Below are positions 24,284 through 33,566 of a stretch of 46,202 nt of DNA, piece after piece. The position numbers and the translations under genes were made by a program. The notes under the pieces were generated by a model. That model saw only the letters and a program-made list of their open reading frames with translations, made no database searches and had not been told where the DNA came from. The stretch is from NCBI GenBank assembly GCA_019119555.1, contig DWWU01000027.1, positions 1 to 46,202 on the forward strand, given 5' to 3'. The number at the start of each line of letters is the position of its first letter. Positions within the stretch are counted from its first letter, which is position 1. Origin of the DNA: Candidatus Fusicatenibacter intestinigallinarum (GTDB lineage Bacteria; Bacillota; Clostridia; Lachnospirales; Lachnospiraceae).

Positions 24284-25258
24284 TTATTTCTCTTCGTTAA
24301 AACAATGGCATGCGACAAAATGTCCCGGCTCTATCTCTCTGAGCTCCGGTTTCTTTGACTTACAGATTTCCATCGCATTCTGACATCTCTTGCAGAAGTT
24401 GCATCCCTCCGGCGGATTGATCGGGCTGGTTACCTCGCCCTCCAGATGGATACAAGTCTTTTCTCTCTCAGCCTCTACCTTCGGATCCGGAATCGGAATC
24501 GCTGACATCAGCGCTTTCGTGTACGGATGCAGCGGATTGCTGTACAGATCCTCCGAGGAGGTCAGCTCCACCATATTGCCCAGATACATAACCGCAACTC
24601 TGTCAGAAATATGCTTTACCATCGAGAGATCATGGGCAACGAACAGATAGGTCAGACCCATCTCCTTCTGCAGCTTGATCAGAAGGTTTACGATCTGCGC
24701 CTGAATGGACACATCCAGCGCCGAGATCGGCTCGTCCAGCACAATAAACTTCGGCTCCACGGCCAGAGCACGGGCGATACCGATACGCTGGCGCTGTCCT
24801 CCGGAAAACTCATGGACAAACCGATTGGCATGTTCTTTATTCAGGCCGACAAGATTCAGATAATGATAAATCTTTTCTTCTCTTTCCTTGCGGCTTTTTG
24901 CCAGATGATGGATATCGATTCCCTCAGCCACAATATCAGCCACCGTCATTCGCGGATCCAGAGATGCATAGGGATCCTGGAAGATCATCTGCACGTCTTT
25001 CTTAAATGCGATCTTTTCCGCGCCCTTCAGCTGATGTACATCTTTTCCTTTGTAAAGCACCTGACCGGAGGTTTTGTCATATAAGCCAATGCAGGTTCTG
25101 CCGCAGGTTGTCTTTCCGCAGCCGGACTCGCCTACCATTCCCAGGGTTTCGCCTTCCCGGATGGAGAATGAAACATGATCCACCGCTTTCAGAATCTTAT
25201 TTTTTCCCACGTGGAAATGCTTGCACAGGTCCTTTACTTCTAAAATCGCTTCGCTCAT
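24284..25258 (-). CDS. oppF: Oligopeptide ABC transporter ATPase OppF
   Basis: This 324-residue cytoplasmic ATPase has Walker A GESGCGKTT near residue 44, signature SGGQRQRIGIARAL near 157 and Walker B FIVLDEPISALD. The Opp C-terminal extension has four cysteines in GCNFCKRC and AMEICKS. It pairs with OppD to power peptide or nickel-type import. Its ATG overlaps the oppD stop by 4 bp, with GGAGG upstream. Confidence 0.93.
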   Translation of the reverse strand: MSEAILEVKDLCKHFHVGKNKILKAVDHVSFSIREGETLGMVGESGCGKTTCGRTCIGLYDKTSGQVLYKGKDVHQLKGAEKIAFKKDVQMIFQDPYASLDPRMTVADIVAEGIDIHHLAKSRKEREEKIYHYLNLVGLNKEHANRFVHEFSGGQRQRIGIARALAVEPKFIVLDEPISALDVSIQAQIVNLLIKLQKEMGLTYLFVAHDLSMVKHISDRVAVMYLGNMVELTSSEDLYSNPLHPYTKALMSAIPIPDPKVEAEREKTCIHLEGEVTSPINPPEGCNFCKRCQNAMEICKSKKPELREIEPGHFVACHCFNEEK

Positions 25259-26274
25259 TTGCTGACCTCCATTTCTTTCGGACGTTCACAGTCTGCAGCC
25301 ATCGGATGGTGCAGCCAGCATGCCGCCTGATGACCGTCTCCGAACTGAGTCATTTCCGGAAGTTCATCACAGCAGATTTCCATGCAGTATTTGCATCGTG
25401 TGCTGAACGGGCAGCCCTTCGGCGGATTCAGCAGATCCGGCGGAGTTCCTTCGATGGACGCCAGCACCTGCTTATTCTCCAGATCCAGTCTTGGAACAGC
25501 GTTCAGAAGCGCGCAGGTATACGGGTGCTGCGGGTGATAGAAAATATCCTCGCTGTTTCCGCTCTCCACAACCTTGCCGGAGTACATAACCACAATTCTC
25601 TTGGCGATATTCGCAACAACACCCAGATCATGGGTGATCAGGATGACGGAAGTGTTCAGCTTCTGCTGCAGATCCTTGATCAGACGCATGATCTGCGCCT
25701 GAATGGTCACGTCCAGCGCTGTCGTCGGCTCGTCCGCGATCAGCAGCTTGGGCTGACAGGCAAAAGCAATCGCAATCATTGCTCTCTGGCGCATTCCGCC
25801 CGAAAACTCATGGGGATACTGTCTGGCTCTCTGACGGGCGTCAGGAATTCCAACCATTTCCAGCATCTTAACCGCTTCTTCAAACGCTTCCTGTTTGCTC
25901 ATGGACTTGTTATGCTGCAGAATATTTTCCATAATCTGCTTTCCCACGCGCATGGTCGGATTCAGAGCCGCAAGTGCGTCCTGGAAAATAATAGCCGCTT
26001 CCTTTCCACGATATTGGCTCATTTCTTTTTTCGACAACTTCAGAATATCCTGTCCCCGGTAAATGATCTCGCTTCCTTCTTTGATCTCGCCGGGATCTTT
26101 GATCAGTCCCATGATCGTCTTGGCAGTCACGGACTTTCCGCAGCCGGATTCCCCCACGACCGCGATCGCCTCTCCTTCGTCAAGATCAAAAGACACACCG
26201 CGAACCGACTGAACCTCGCCGGCATATGTATGATAAGATACTCTGAGATTTTTCACCTCTAATAATTTACTCAT
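25255..26274 (-). CDS. oppD: Oligopeptide ABC transporter ATPase OppD
   Basis: This 339-residue ATPase has Walker A GESGCGKS near residue 40, signature FSGGMRQRAMIA and Walker B LLIADEPTTALD. The C-terminal cysteine-rich Opp motif is GCPFSTRCKYCMEICC. It forms the NBD dimer with OppF. It lies 14 bp after oppC, with AGAGAGG before the ATG. Confidence 0.93.
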   Translation of the reverse strand: MSKLLEVKNLRVSYHTYAGEVQSVRGVSFDLDEGEAIAVVGESGCGKSVTAKTIMGLIKDPGEIKEGSEIIYRGQDILKLSKKEMSQYRGKEAAIIFQDALAALNPTMRVGKQIMENILQHNKSMSKQEAFEEAVKMLEMVGIPDARQRARQYPHEFSGGMRQRAMIAIAFACQPKLLIADEPTTALDVTIQAQIMRLIKDLQQKLNTSVILITHDLGVVANIAKRIVVMYSGKVVESGNSEDIFYHPQHPYTCALLNAVPRLDLENKQVLASIEGTPPDLLNPPKGCPFSTRCKYCMEICCDELPEMTQFGDGHQAACWLHHPMAADCERPKEMEVSK

Positions 26275-26288
26275 CTGTACATCCTCTC

Positions 26289-27206
26289 TTACTGACGTAA
26301 TCTTGGGTCTAATGCATCTCTCAGGCCGTCTCCCAGAAGGTTAAAGGCCAGCACGATGATACAGAGAACCAGTGCCGGGAAGAACAGCTGATACGGATAT
26401 AAATCCATCGTCGCCCGGCCGTTGGAGATCAGCACTCCAAGACTGATGCTGTTGGAATCCAGACCCATTCCCAGGAAGCTCAAGGACGCCTCTGTAAAAA
26501 TATAGCTGGGGATACTGGAAGCAACGTTCAGGATCAGAATACTCAGTGTATTCGGAATCATGTGCTTGACGATAATACGCATAGGGCTGGCGCCGAGACA
26601 TTCCGCCGCCATCACGTATTCCGATTCTCTCAGCTGCATAATCTGTCCGCGGATCTGTCTTGCAGTTCCGCACCATGCGGTCACACACATGGCGAACACC
26701 AGAGCTCCCACGGATTTTTCCAGCACCATCATAACCAGAAGGGTAATCAGAAGAGAAGGCATGGATGTGATGATCTCAAGGATACGCATCATCACTTCAT
26801 CCACGATTCCGCCGTAATACGCCATAATTCCGCCGTAAATACAGCCAACCACAATCTGAATCGCCGTACAGACAAGCGCCACAATGATCGATACGCGGGC
26901 TCCCATCCAGACTCTTGAAAACAGATCACGTCCCAGACTGTCGGATCCGAACCAAAATTCGGAAGACGGTCCGAGATTTTTCTTTACGCCATTTACTGAA
27001 ATAAAATCCAGACCTCGAATATACGGCCCGATAATTGTCATAATGATACAAAAAATCAACAGTCCAAGCGAAAACATCGCTACCGGATTTTTTTTCAGTC
27101 TTCTCCATGCATCTCCCCAGTAACTGATGGTCGGGCGGCTGATTACATCTTTGTCAAACCGGTCGGACGCTACTTTTTTGAAACGCTCTTTCGTCAATTC
27201 TGCCAT
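26289..27206 (-). CDS. oppC: Oligopeptide ABC transporter permease OppC
   Basis: This 305-residue permease has an N-terminal OppC segment (about 35-55) and the conserved LGTDSLGRD-like stretch, here FGSDSLGRDLFSRVWMGAR, before the main membrane domain. The EAA loop SEYVMAAECLGASPMRII contacts the ATPases. The start at 27206 has GGGAGG upstream. It pairs with OppB, whose stop lies 11 bp upstream. Confidence 0.93.
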   Translation of the reverse strand: MAELTKERFKKVASDRFDKDVISRPTISYWGDAWRRLKKNPVAMFSLGLLIFCIIMTIIGPYIRGLDFISVNGVKKNLGPSSEFWFGSDSLGRDLFSRVWMGARVSIIVALVCTAIQIVVGCIYGGIMAYYGGIVDEVMMRILEIITSMPSLLITLLVMMVLEKSVGALVFAMCVTAWCGTARQIRGQIMQLRESEYVMAAECLGASPMRIIVKHMIPNTLSILILNVASSIPSYIFTEASLSFLGMGLDSNSISLGVLISNGRATMDLYPYQLFFPALVLCIIVLAFNLLGDGLRDALDPRLRQ

Positions 27207-27217
27207 TTTCTTCCTCC

Positions 27218-28174
27218 CTACTTCTTTCCGCCTCGGATTCTGATTCTCGGATCGACCAGCGTATACAAAATATCTGTAATAAAGATAACGATAATGTAAA
27301 GCGCCGCGATGATCACGGTATTTCCAAGCACAATGGAAGTATCACGTCCGCTGACCGCATTGACATAATACAATCCCAGTCCGGGGATGGAAAAAATATT
27401 TTCCACAAAGAAAGAACCTGTAATACACATTGCCACACTCATCGGAAGCTGTGTCATAACAGGAATAAAAGAATTTCGGATTACGTGTCTGCGAATTACC
27501 TGACCCCGGCTCAGACCTTTGGACTCTGCAGTCAGTACATAATCCTGATTGATTACGTCCAGCATGGAAGTCTTCAGCAAACGCGCATACGTTGCAATGT
27601 ATGCAAAGCATCCGGTAAGCGTCGGCAATACCGTATACTCCCAGCCGCCAAACAATAAATCATCACCCTGCGGCCATCCAATCACCGGGAACCAACCCAG
27701 CGTTCCTCCGAACACCTTCTGCAGCAGAAGGCCGAACACCAGGTTGGGCACCGATATGAAAACAATCGACAGGGTGACCACCAGATAATCTATCCAGGTT
27801 CCTTTCTTGATCGCCGCAACGACCCCCAGCAGGAGGCCTACCGTAACTCCCAACAGCATCTGCTGGATGCCCAGCCGCGCCGAAACCGGTCCTTTATCCC
27901 GGATAATCGAACTTACCGTCTGTCCCTCATAAGTAATCGACTCGCCAAAATCTCCATGGAGCATACTTCTCATTGTAATCACATAGCGCTCCAGAATCGG
28001 TTTGTCCAGTCCATATTTTTTATAAAGATTTTCCTTGATGTTTTCGGGCAACCGCTCCGCTCTTGAGGACAGTGCGTCTCCCGGAACCGCTGCGAGCAGA
28101 AAGAATGTAGCTGTCGCGATGATAAACAGCGTAAACAACATTGTAATAAATCTTCTGATCGTGTATTTTATCAT
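27218..28174 (-). CDS. oppB: Oligopeptide ABC transporter permease OppB
   Basis: This 318-residue permease has the standard N-terminal transmembrane anchor (TIRRFITMLFTLFII), a large external loop containing PGDA, and the EAA loop (INQDYVLTAESKGLSRGQVI). The start at 28174 follows GGAGG. A hairpin and 89 bp separate it from oppA, which probably sets a lower permease than binding-protein level. Confidence 0.93.
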   Translation of the reverse strand: MIKYTIRRFITMLFTLFIIATATFFLLAAVPGDALSSRAERLPENIKENLYKKYGLDKPILERYVITMRSMLHGDFGESITYEGQTVSSIIRDKGPVSARLGIQQMLLGVTVGLLLGVVAAIKKGTWIDYLVVTLSIVFISVPNLVFGLLLQKVFGGTLGWFPVIGWPQGDDLLFGGWEYTVLPTLTGCFAYIATYARLLKTSMLDVINQDYVLTAESKGLSRGQVIRRHVIRNSFIPVMTQLPMSVAMCITGSFFVENIFSIPGLGLYYVNAVSGRDTSIVLGNTVIIAALYIIVIFITDILYTLVDPRIRIRGGKK

Positions 28175-28215
28175 AATGCCTCCTAATCCGTCCGCCGGAA
28201 TCTGTCCGAAGTGAC

Positions 28216-28257
28216 AAAAGGCGGAAGTGTACCGTCCGTACGCCTTCCGCCTTTTTT
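28216..28257 (-). terminator. Hairpin between oppA and oppB, probable attenuator
   Basis: AAAAGGCGGAAG pairs with CTTCCGCCTTTT around a 15-nt loop. On the minus strand only four T follow, so termination would be partial, giving excess OppA over the membrane complex. On the plus strand six T follow. Confidence 0.6.
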
Positions 28258-28263
28258 ATCACA

Positions 28264-30027
28264 TTATTCTTTGCCTGAAATATATGCCCGGCTGAATTCA
28301 AGCGCAGCGCCAAAGTTTGGCGTGCTCAGATTCTTAACGTATTCCTGAACAAAGAACTGGGAATTTCCATAATACAAAGGCGCCATTCCGGCGTTTTCAG
28401 CTACCAGATTCTGTTCCATCTCTTTATAAACTTCCGTACGCTCTGCAGTATCGGTCATCGTTGAAAGAGAATTGAACATCTCGTCAAATTCTGCATTGCT
28501 GTAGCCGCCCATGAATTTTGCATATCCGCTGTCTGTATTCCAGAGTTCCATGAATGTCATCGGATCATCGTAGTCACCGTTCCATCCCATGTTGTAGGTA
28601 TCGTAATTGTAGCTGTCTCTCTCAGATACAAAGGTTGCGGAGTCCGGGCAGATATTCAGAGTTACGGTGATACCGAACATATCCTGCCAGGTCTGCTGCA
28701 TGTACTCCAGGAACGCCTGTCCCTGTGTATTCGGTGCAGAACTGAGAACGGTCAGCTCGACATCCGATACAGATTTTCCTTCCTCTTCCACACCTTCGGT
28801 GAACAGGTCGACAATCTTTTCATCGGTATCATACTCAGCCATTACTGCGGTCAGCGGCTCTTCTGCTTCGCTGCGGAATTCCACATCTCCGGACATCATG
28901 TTGTACGGAATCAGGCCATATGCCGGAGTATTCTGTCCGCTGTAGATTACTTCATTCAGCTCCTCACGGTCGATTGCCAGAGACAGAGCCAGACGTACTT
29001 TTGCATTGTTCATCAGTCCGGAGGTTCCGCCTGTGTGCTGGTTGAAGATCATATACGTAGAAGACGGTTTTACAACAGAACGGCTTACCAGCGTTCCCTG
29101 GTCTACCATGCTCTGCCATTTGTTAATATAATCTGTCTTAGCTTCTACTACATCCAGCTCTTTTGATTCAAGCAGCTGAGACTGTGTTGCGGATTCTGCC
29201 ACTACTTTCAGAGTAACCTTGTCCAGATGCACGTTATCTGCATCCCAGTAATTCTCATTCTTTGCCAGAACCATCTCGTTGTCCAGGATACGGCTCTCGA
29301 TTACGAACGGTCCGTTATATACCTGTTTGGTATAATCTGTCGCATAGGACTCGCCGCCCGCCTCAATCACATCCAGACGTACCGGGAAGAAGCATACGTT
29401 TGTCAGTTTCTTTACGAAGAACGGGATCGCCGCCTGCAGGCGGATCTCCAGAGTCTTGTCATCGATCGCTCTCACGCCGATGTCGTCTGCGGAAGCTTCT
29501 CCGTTGTAGTAAGCTTCTGCGTTCTCAATATCGTAAGCCAGGAACGCATATGCGAATGCATTCTCAGGATTCAGAAGTCTCTTGATAGAATCCACATAGT
29601 TCTGCGCAGTTACCGGCTGTCCGTCAGACCACTGATGATCGCGGAGTGTAAAGGTATAAACCAGCCCGTCGTCGGATACTGTGTAATCCTCACAGCCCGC
29701 ATTCTCAACGATTGCGTTTCCATCCTCATCGGTAAAGGTACGGAACAGACCTTCCTGAACCTGGGACAGCACCTGGAACTCATTGGCATTTCTTACGTCG
29801 TTGACGTCCAGAGTCTTCAGATCCGTAAATACCAGATTCAGTTCCTGCACGGAATCCATTTCTCCATCGCCTGTGTCCTCGGCAGAAGACGCGGACGCGG
29901 ATGACGTCTGGGATGTTCCCGATGCGGATGAGGAACTGGAATTATCCGATCCGCCGCATCCGGCAAGCATTCCTGCTGCCAGTGTGCCTGCAAGAAACAA
30001 TGACAACCATTTTTTCATGTTCTTCAT
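28264..30027 (-). CDS. oppA: Peptide-binding lipoprotein OppA (solute-binding family 5)
   Basis: This 587-residue lipoprotein has a signal peptide ending LAGC (lipid-anchored Cys24), a Ser-rich linker to about residue 50 and a family 5 binding fold. The fold includes ENYWDADNVHLDKVTLKVV and ALSLAIDREELNEVIY, both typical of OppA/DppA. It binds peptides outside the membrane for OppBCDF. The start at 30027 follows AAGGAGG. The cyuA-like gene lies 141 bp upstream with no evident promoter between, so they may share a transcript. Confidence 0.93.
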   Translation of the reverse strand: MKNMKKWLSLFLAGTLAAGMLAGCGGSDNSSSSSASGTSQTSSASASSAEDTGDGEMDSVQELNLVFTDLKTLDVNDVRNANEFQVLSQVQEGLFRTFTDEDGNAIVENAGCEDYTVSDDGLVYTFTLRDHQWSDGQPVTAQNYVDSIKRLLNPENAFAYAFLAYDIENAEAYYNGEASADDIGVRAIDDKTLEIRLQAAIPFFVKKLTNVCFFPVRLDVIEAGGESYATDYTKQVYNGPFVIESRILDNEMVLAKNENYWDADNVHLDKVTLKVVAESATQSQLLESKELDVVEAKTDYINKWQSMVDQGTLVSRSVVKPSSTYMIFNQHTGGTSGLMNNAKVRLALSLAIDREELNEVIYSGQNTPAYGLIPYNMMSGDVEFRSEAEEPLTAVMAEYDTDEKIVDLFTEGVEEEGKSVSDVELTVLSSAPNTQGQAFLEYMQQTWQDMFGITVTLNICPDSATFVSERDSYNYDTYNMGWNGDYDDPMTFMELWNTDSGYAKFMGGYSNAEFDEMFNSLSTMTDTAERTEVYKEMEQNLVAENAGMAPLYYGNSQFFVQEYVKNLSTPNFGAALEFSRAYISGKE

Positions 30028-30058
30028 TTTTTTCCTCCTTCTTGTGTAGCTCTTTTGT

Positions 30059-30083
30059 CCCGCCCCGGTTGCTTTCGGGCGGG
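30059..30083 (-). other. GC-rich hairpin between cyuA and oppA
   Basis: CCCGCCC pairs with GGGCGGG around a short loop, 32 bp before the oppA start. No T-run follows on the minus strand (ACAAAAG), so it looks more like an mRNA processing or stabilising stem than a terminator. Confidence 0.45.
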
Positions 30084-30168
30084 CGATGTATCTGCCGTCC
30101 GGTTCCCGCTTTCCACGGTCTTCCGGTCAGCTGCAATTCTCTTCCGCTGCGCCATCACCGGGCATCGC

Positions 30169-31452
30169 TCAGTCGCAGTGAGTCATAATACGGATGATCT
30201 CCTCGTCCGTCTCATTCATCGCATTTGCGCCGAGACGGCAGACATTGCGGATCGTATCCTCAACGCCGCTGGAGACAATTCCATCTTCCGCATAAAACTG
30301 CTGGCCGTTCACATACATAAAGTATCCGAGAATCCCCGCCTCCACAGAAGAGGCGATTTTCGCTGCGCAGGACGCCTTTGCTCCGTCGCAGAAGATACCG
30401 GAAACGGTCGCAAGAGAATTCACTAACGTATGGGCAATCTCTTCTTCCCGGCCGCCGTACAGGTATGCGATTCCGCATCCCGCCGCGCAGCCTGCGCTGA
30501 CTGCCCCGCAAAATGCTGATAACGGTCCGATGCCATGTTTAATATGCACGGCAATCAGATTGGAGATTACCAGCGCCCGGTACAGTTCCTCTCTGGAACT
30601 TTTCAGGTATTCGGAATAGACAATCACCGGCACGGAAACCGTGATTCCCTGATTTCCGCTTCCGGAATTGATGACAACCGGCAGTTCACAGCCGCTCATT
30701 CTCGCATCGGATCCGGCTGCCGCCATCGCCTTGCTCATGATCTTTACGTCATCTCCGTAAGTTTTCACCAGGATGCTGCCGATATTCGCGCCCCAGTCAT
30801 GTTCCATTCCCTCCCGGGCAATTCTGTAATTATATGAAATCTGTCGGTCCAGTACTTCACGGACGTCATCCAGATTTACTTCCTGTGCAAACTGAATAAT
30901 ATTTTTCACACTGAGAAGAGATCTGTCGGCCTTCGGCGTCTCCTCCTGACAGACAGCCGCCTCTTCCCGGTAGATCGTCTCGCCATCCCTGGCAATCAGT
31001 GAGATATTGCAGTGATGTCTGCTGACACGCACCTGCGCCTGATGCTCTCCCGCCCAGACGGTAATCAGAATATCCAGCTTATCGCCGTCGGTCATCGGCT
31101 TGACGTCAAAGGGAACCTTTTCCAGATATTCCCTCATCTGCGCTTTCTGTTCATCGGTAATCTCTGAAATTACTTCCAGCTGTTTTTCCGCCTGTCCGCC
31201 GACAATTCCGGCGGCAGCCGCAGCCGGAATGCCTTTCAGGCCGTCCGTGTTCGGCACAATTACGCTTTTAACATTCTTTATAATATTTCCGCTGGCCTGA
31301 ATCGCAACTCTCTCCGGAACGGCTCCCAGCACTTCTCTTGCCTTCGCCGCACAGTAGGCAATCGCAATCGGCTCCGTACAGCCGAAGGCCGGCACCAGCT
31401 CTTCCTTCAGTATCTCTACAAAGGTCCTGTACATATTCTGTGCAAGTCCCAT
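30169..31452 (-). CDS. cyuA: CyuA-like L-cysteine desulfidase (UPF0597/serine dehydratase-like)
   Basis: This 427-residue enzyme of the CyuA/YhaM family breaks L-cysteine into pyruvate, ammonia and sulfide using a [4Fe-4S] cluster. Conserved cysteines appear in VPAFGCTEP, GIFCDGAKASC and MSGCELP. ASGNIIKNVKSVIVPN and VVINSGSGNQGITVSVPV are family hallmarks. The start at 31452 follows AAAGGAG; an upstream frame reaching 31611 covers the repeat and is rejected. A LysR gene diverges from it. The opp operon follows, suggesting that imported peptides are a cysteine source. Activity on serine or other beta-substituted amino acids cannot be excluded. Confidence 0.85.
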   Translation of the reverse strand: MGLAQNMYRTFVEILKEELVPAFGCTEPIAIAYCAAKAREVLGAVPERVAIQASGNIIKNVKSVIVPNTDGLKGIPAAAAAGIVGGQAEKQLEVISEITDEQKAQMREYLEKVPFDVKPMTDGDKLDILITVWAGEHQAQVRVSRHHCNISLIARDGETIYREEAAVCQEETPKADRSLLSVKNIIQFAQEVNLDDVREVLDRQISYNYRIAREGMEHDWGANIGSILVKTYGDDVKIMSKAMAAAGSDARMSGCELPVVINSGSGNQGITVSVPVIVYSEYLKSSREELYRALVISNLIAVHIKHGIGPLSAFCGAVSAGCAAGCGIAYLYGGREEEIAHTLVNSLATVSGIFCDGAKASCAAKIASSVEAGILGYFMYVNGQQFYAEDGIVSSGVEDTIRNVCRLGANAMNETDEEIIRIMTHCD

Positions 31453-31757
31453 GTGTTTATCACTCCTTTTTCTGCTTTCGTAAAAATCCTCCATGAAATA
31501 AAAAGCGTACACTCTTTTTCCTTCCTCCAGATCTGCCCGCCGTTTCTTTCGCTCCGGATGTCTCCGAAAGCAGTAACAGTTCTGACTGTTTGCTGTTACC
31601 AGCAGGTTCACTTCTTTGTGAAAAAGTATGTACGTTCTCTTCTCCAGCCGTCTTTCCGATCCCAGCTTTCCGCTCTGGCACCTATTCCGACTGATTATTA
31701 TTCAGCCGCTGTCCTTCTCACCGACCTTACGGCGTCCGAACCGCGGTTTTTTCTATG
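31453..31757 (-). other. Long (~300 nt) untranslated leader of cyuA
   Basis: The inferred start site near 31757 leaves about 305 nt before the cyuA ATG. The leader holds a copy of the dispersed palindrome (31573-31599) and several purine-rich GGAAAG segments. I do not recognise a known riboswitch or T-box. No reading frame here looks protein-coding. Confidence 0.45.
31573..31599. repeat. Solo dispersed palindrome in the cyuA leader
   Basis: A 27-bp diverged copy, GTAACAGTTCTGAC to GCTGTTAC. It would fold as a hairpin in the 5' leader of cyuA. It matches the family mainly at its outer arms. Confidence 0.55.
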
Positions 31758-31763
31758 GGTTTT

Positions 31764-31834
31764 ATTATAGCACAACGCTTGCATAATGAAAAATAAAAAT
31801 ATATAATAAGTTAAATCGTCTTATTTGATATAAG
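31764..31834. promoter_or_regulatory. Overlapping divergent promoters of cyuA and lysR with LysR operator
   Basis: The cyuA promoter (minus) has -35 TTTTCA (31787-31792), a 17-bp spacer and -10 TATAAT (31764-31769). The lysR promoter (plus) has -35 TTGCAT (31779-31784), a 17-bp spacer and -10 TATAAT (31802-31807). A perfect T-N11-A dyad, CTTATTTGATATAAG (31820-31834), plus an extra ATAAG (31806-31810) lie at about -50 to -77 of cyuA and on the lysR start region. This is the classic layout for activation of the divergent gene and self-repression. Confidence 0.7.
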
Positions 31835-31903
31835 GCGAGGACTCAGCCAAAATATTTTTGGCTGCTGACGTTACTCAGAAAAGAGAAAAGAAAGGAGCTG
31901 TTC

Positions 31904-32794
31904 ATGGAACTGAAAAATATCCATACCTTTATCAAGGTTGCCGAATTTGAAAATTTCACAAAGGCCTCCAATGAACTTGGTTACGCCCAGTCCACTGTCA
32001 CAATGCAGATTCAGCAGCTCGAAAACGAACTGCAGGCAAATCTTTTCGAACGAAACGGAAAGAGAATACGGCTCTCATCGGCCGGGCAGGAATTCCTGAA
32101 GTATGCTTACCAGATTACAAAATACGAATCCATGGCCCTGGACCATTTCCACCGGACCGAAGAGCCGGAAGGCCGTCTGAATATCGGAATCATGGAGACA
32201 GTGGCTTACTCAAAGTACGCCGATCTGTTCTGCACGTTTCTGGAAAAATACCCGAAAATCTCCATGCATCTGGAGGTGGTGACAACCCTGAAAGCGATAG
32301 AAAACCTGGATAAGGGCGTTTTCGACCTGATCTTCCTTCTGGACAAACCCACTGTCCGTGCCGACTGGAAGACGGCCCGCACCTTCCCCGCAGATATTTC
32401 CTTTTTCTGCGCCTCCTCCCACCCGCTTGCCGGACAGAAAAGTGTTCCGCTGAAGCGCCTGCTGCAGGAGCGCTTTGTACTCACCGAGGAAGGCTGTAAT
32501 TATCGGAAAGTACTGGAAAACGATCTGGCCGCCACCGGACAGAGTCTTGATTGTGTGATGGAGATCGGCCACGCCAGCTTCATCATCAACGCTGTGACCC
32601 GGCAGCTTGGAATCGGCCTTCTGCCTCTTGTCACTTTAAAGGAAGCCCTGCAGCGCCAGGATATCGCGCTGATCAATGTCAGCGATTACCAGATCAGCCT
32701 GGTCATTCAGGTTATTTACAGTACCCAGCGGAGAATCTCCCTTCCCCTGCAGGTCTTCCTCAGTGAGCTGGAACATTTCTATCTTCCGGAGTAA
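31904..32794 (+). CDS. LysR-family transcriptional regulator
   Basis: This 296-residue regulator has an N-terminal winged helix-turn-helix (residues 1-60: FIKVAEFENFTKASNELGYAQ, QSTVTMQIQQLENELQANLF) and a C-terminal type 2 periplasmic-binding-like effector domain (about 90-290). GGAG lies 8 bases before the ATG. It is divergent from cyuA and probably activates it through the ATAAG dyad between them, with cysteine, a precursor or a peptide signal as effector (inference). Its stop is 5 bp from the convergent coaX stop, with no terminator between. Confidence 0.9.
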   Translation: MELKNIHTFIKVAEFENFTKASNELGYAQSTVTMQIQQLENELQANLFERNGKRIRLSSAGQEFLKYAYQITKYESMALDHFHRTEEPEGRLNIGIMETVAYSKYADLFCTFLEKYPKISMHLEVVTTLKAIENLDKGVFDLIFLLDKPTVRADWKTARTFPADISFFCASSHPLAGQKSVPLKRLLQERFVLTEEGCNYRKVLENDLAATGQSLDCVMEIGHASFIINAVTRQLGIGLLPLVTLKEALQRQDIALINVSDYQISLVIQVIYSTQRRISLPLQVFLSELEHFYLPE

Positions 32795-32799
32795 GACAT

Positions 32800-33564
32800 T
32801 CAGCGGTTTTTATCGTATATGATCTGAAGTCCTTTCAGAAGCAGATTGTCATCCAGGATCACATCTCTTTTGCAGTAGGGGATAATCACCTTCGCCAGCC
32901 CTCCCGTAGCCACCGCTGTGCAGGGTTCCCCCAGTTCTTCCTCAATTCTGGAAATCACGCCGTCGATACAGGAAGCGTTTCCGTAAATAATTCCGCTCTT
33001 CATACAGTCAATGGTATTTGTTCCGATGATCTTCTTCGGAGCCTCAAGGCTGATCTGCGACAGCTGCGCCGCGTTGGAGACAAGGGCGTCCAGCGAAGTC
33101 CGTACCCCCGGAAGAATCATTCCTCCGATATAGTTTCCTTTGCTGTTTACAACGCATACGGTCGTAGCCGTTCCCATATCGACGATCACCAGCGGCAGCG
33201 GATACTCTTTCATGGCCGCAACCGCGTCCACCACCAGATCGCTTCCCACGCTTCCGGGATGATCCATGATAATATTCAGCCCCGTCTTCAGGCCCGGTCC
33301 TACAACCTTTACGGGAACTTTGATCACCTTTTCCGCAGCTTTCCGGAAAAGCTCCGTAATCTGCGGCACGACGGAGGAAAGAATTCCCCCCTCCAGTTCC
33401 CCTTCTTTCACGTCATAAATCTCCAGAACGTTTTTCAGATGAATCGCATATTCCAGCTCCGTTTTTCCCTTGTCCGTGGACAGCCGTTCAATAAAACGGA
33501 TCTTCTTCCCTTCAATACATCCCAGCACAATGTTTGTGTTCCCAATGTCAATGGCAAGTATCAT
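32800..33564 (-). CDS. coaX: Type III pantothenate kinase
   Basis: CoaX phosphorylates pantothenate, the first step to coenzyme A. The 254-residue product shows the ASKHA phosphate-binding start ILAIDIGNTN, LSSVVPQ near 65, GSDLVVDAVAA near 110 and IVDMGTATT near 128. It has GGMILPGV and VATGGLA toward the end. The ATG at 33564 (GGGG upstream) is preferred over a TTG two codons earlier. It overlaps the end of the panT-like gene, making a coaBC-panT-coaX unit. Type III kinases are not inhibited by CoA. Confidence 0.95.
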   Translation of the reverse strand: MILAIDIGNTNIVLGCIEGKKIRFIERLSTDKGKTELEYAIHLKNVLEIYDVKEGELEGGILSSVVPQITELFRKAAEKVIKVPVKVVGPGLKTGLNIIMDHPGSVGSDLVVDAVAAMKEYPLPLVIVDMGTATTVCVVNSKGNYIGGMILPGVRTSLDALVSNAAQLSQISLEAPKKIIGTNTIDCMKSGIIYGNASCIDGVISRIEEELGEPCTAVATGGLAKVIIPYCKRDVILDDNLLLKGLQIIYDKNR

Positions 33565-33566
33565 TT

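Noticed and set aside
31453..31757. Known riboswitch or T-box in the cyuA leader
   Set aside because: No match by eye to the conserved cores of glycine, lysine, cobalamin, SAM or T-box elements.
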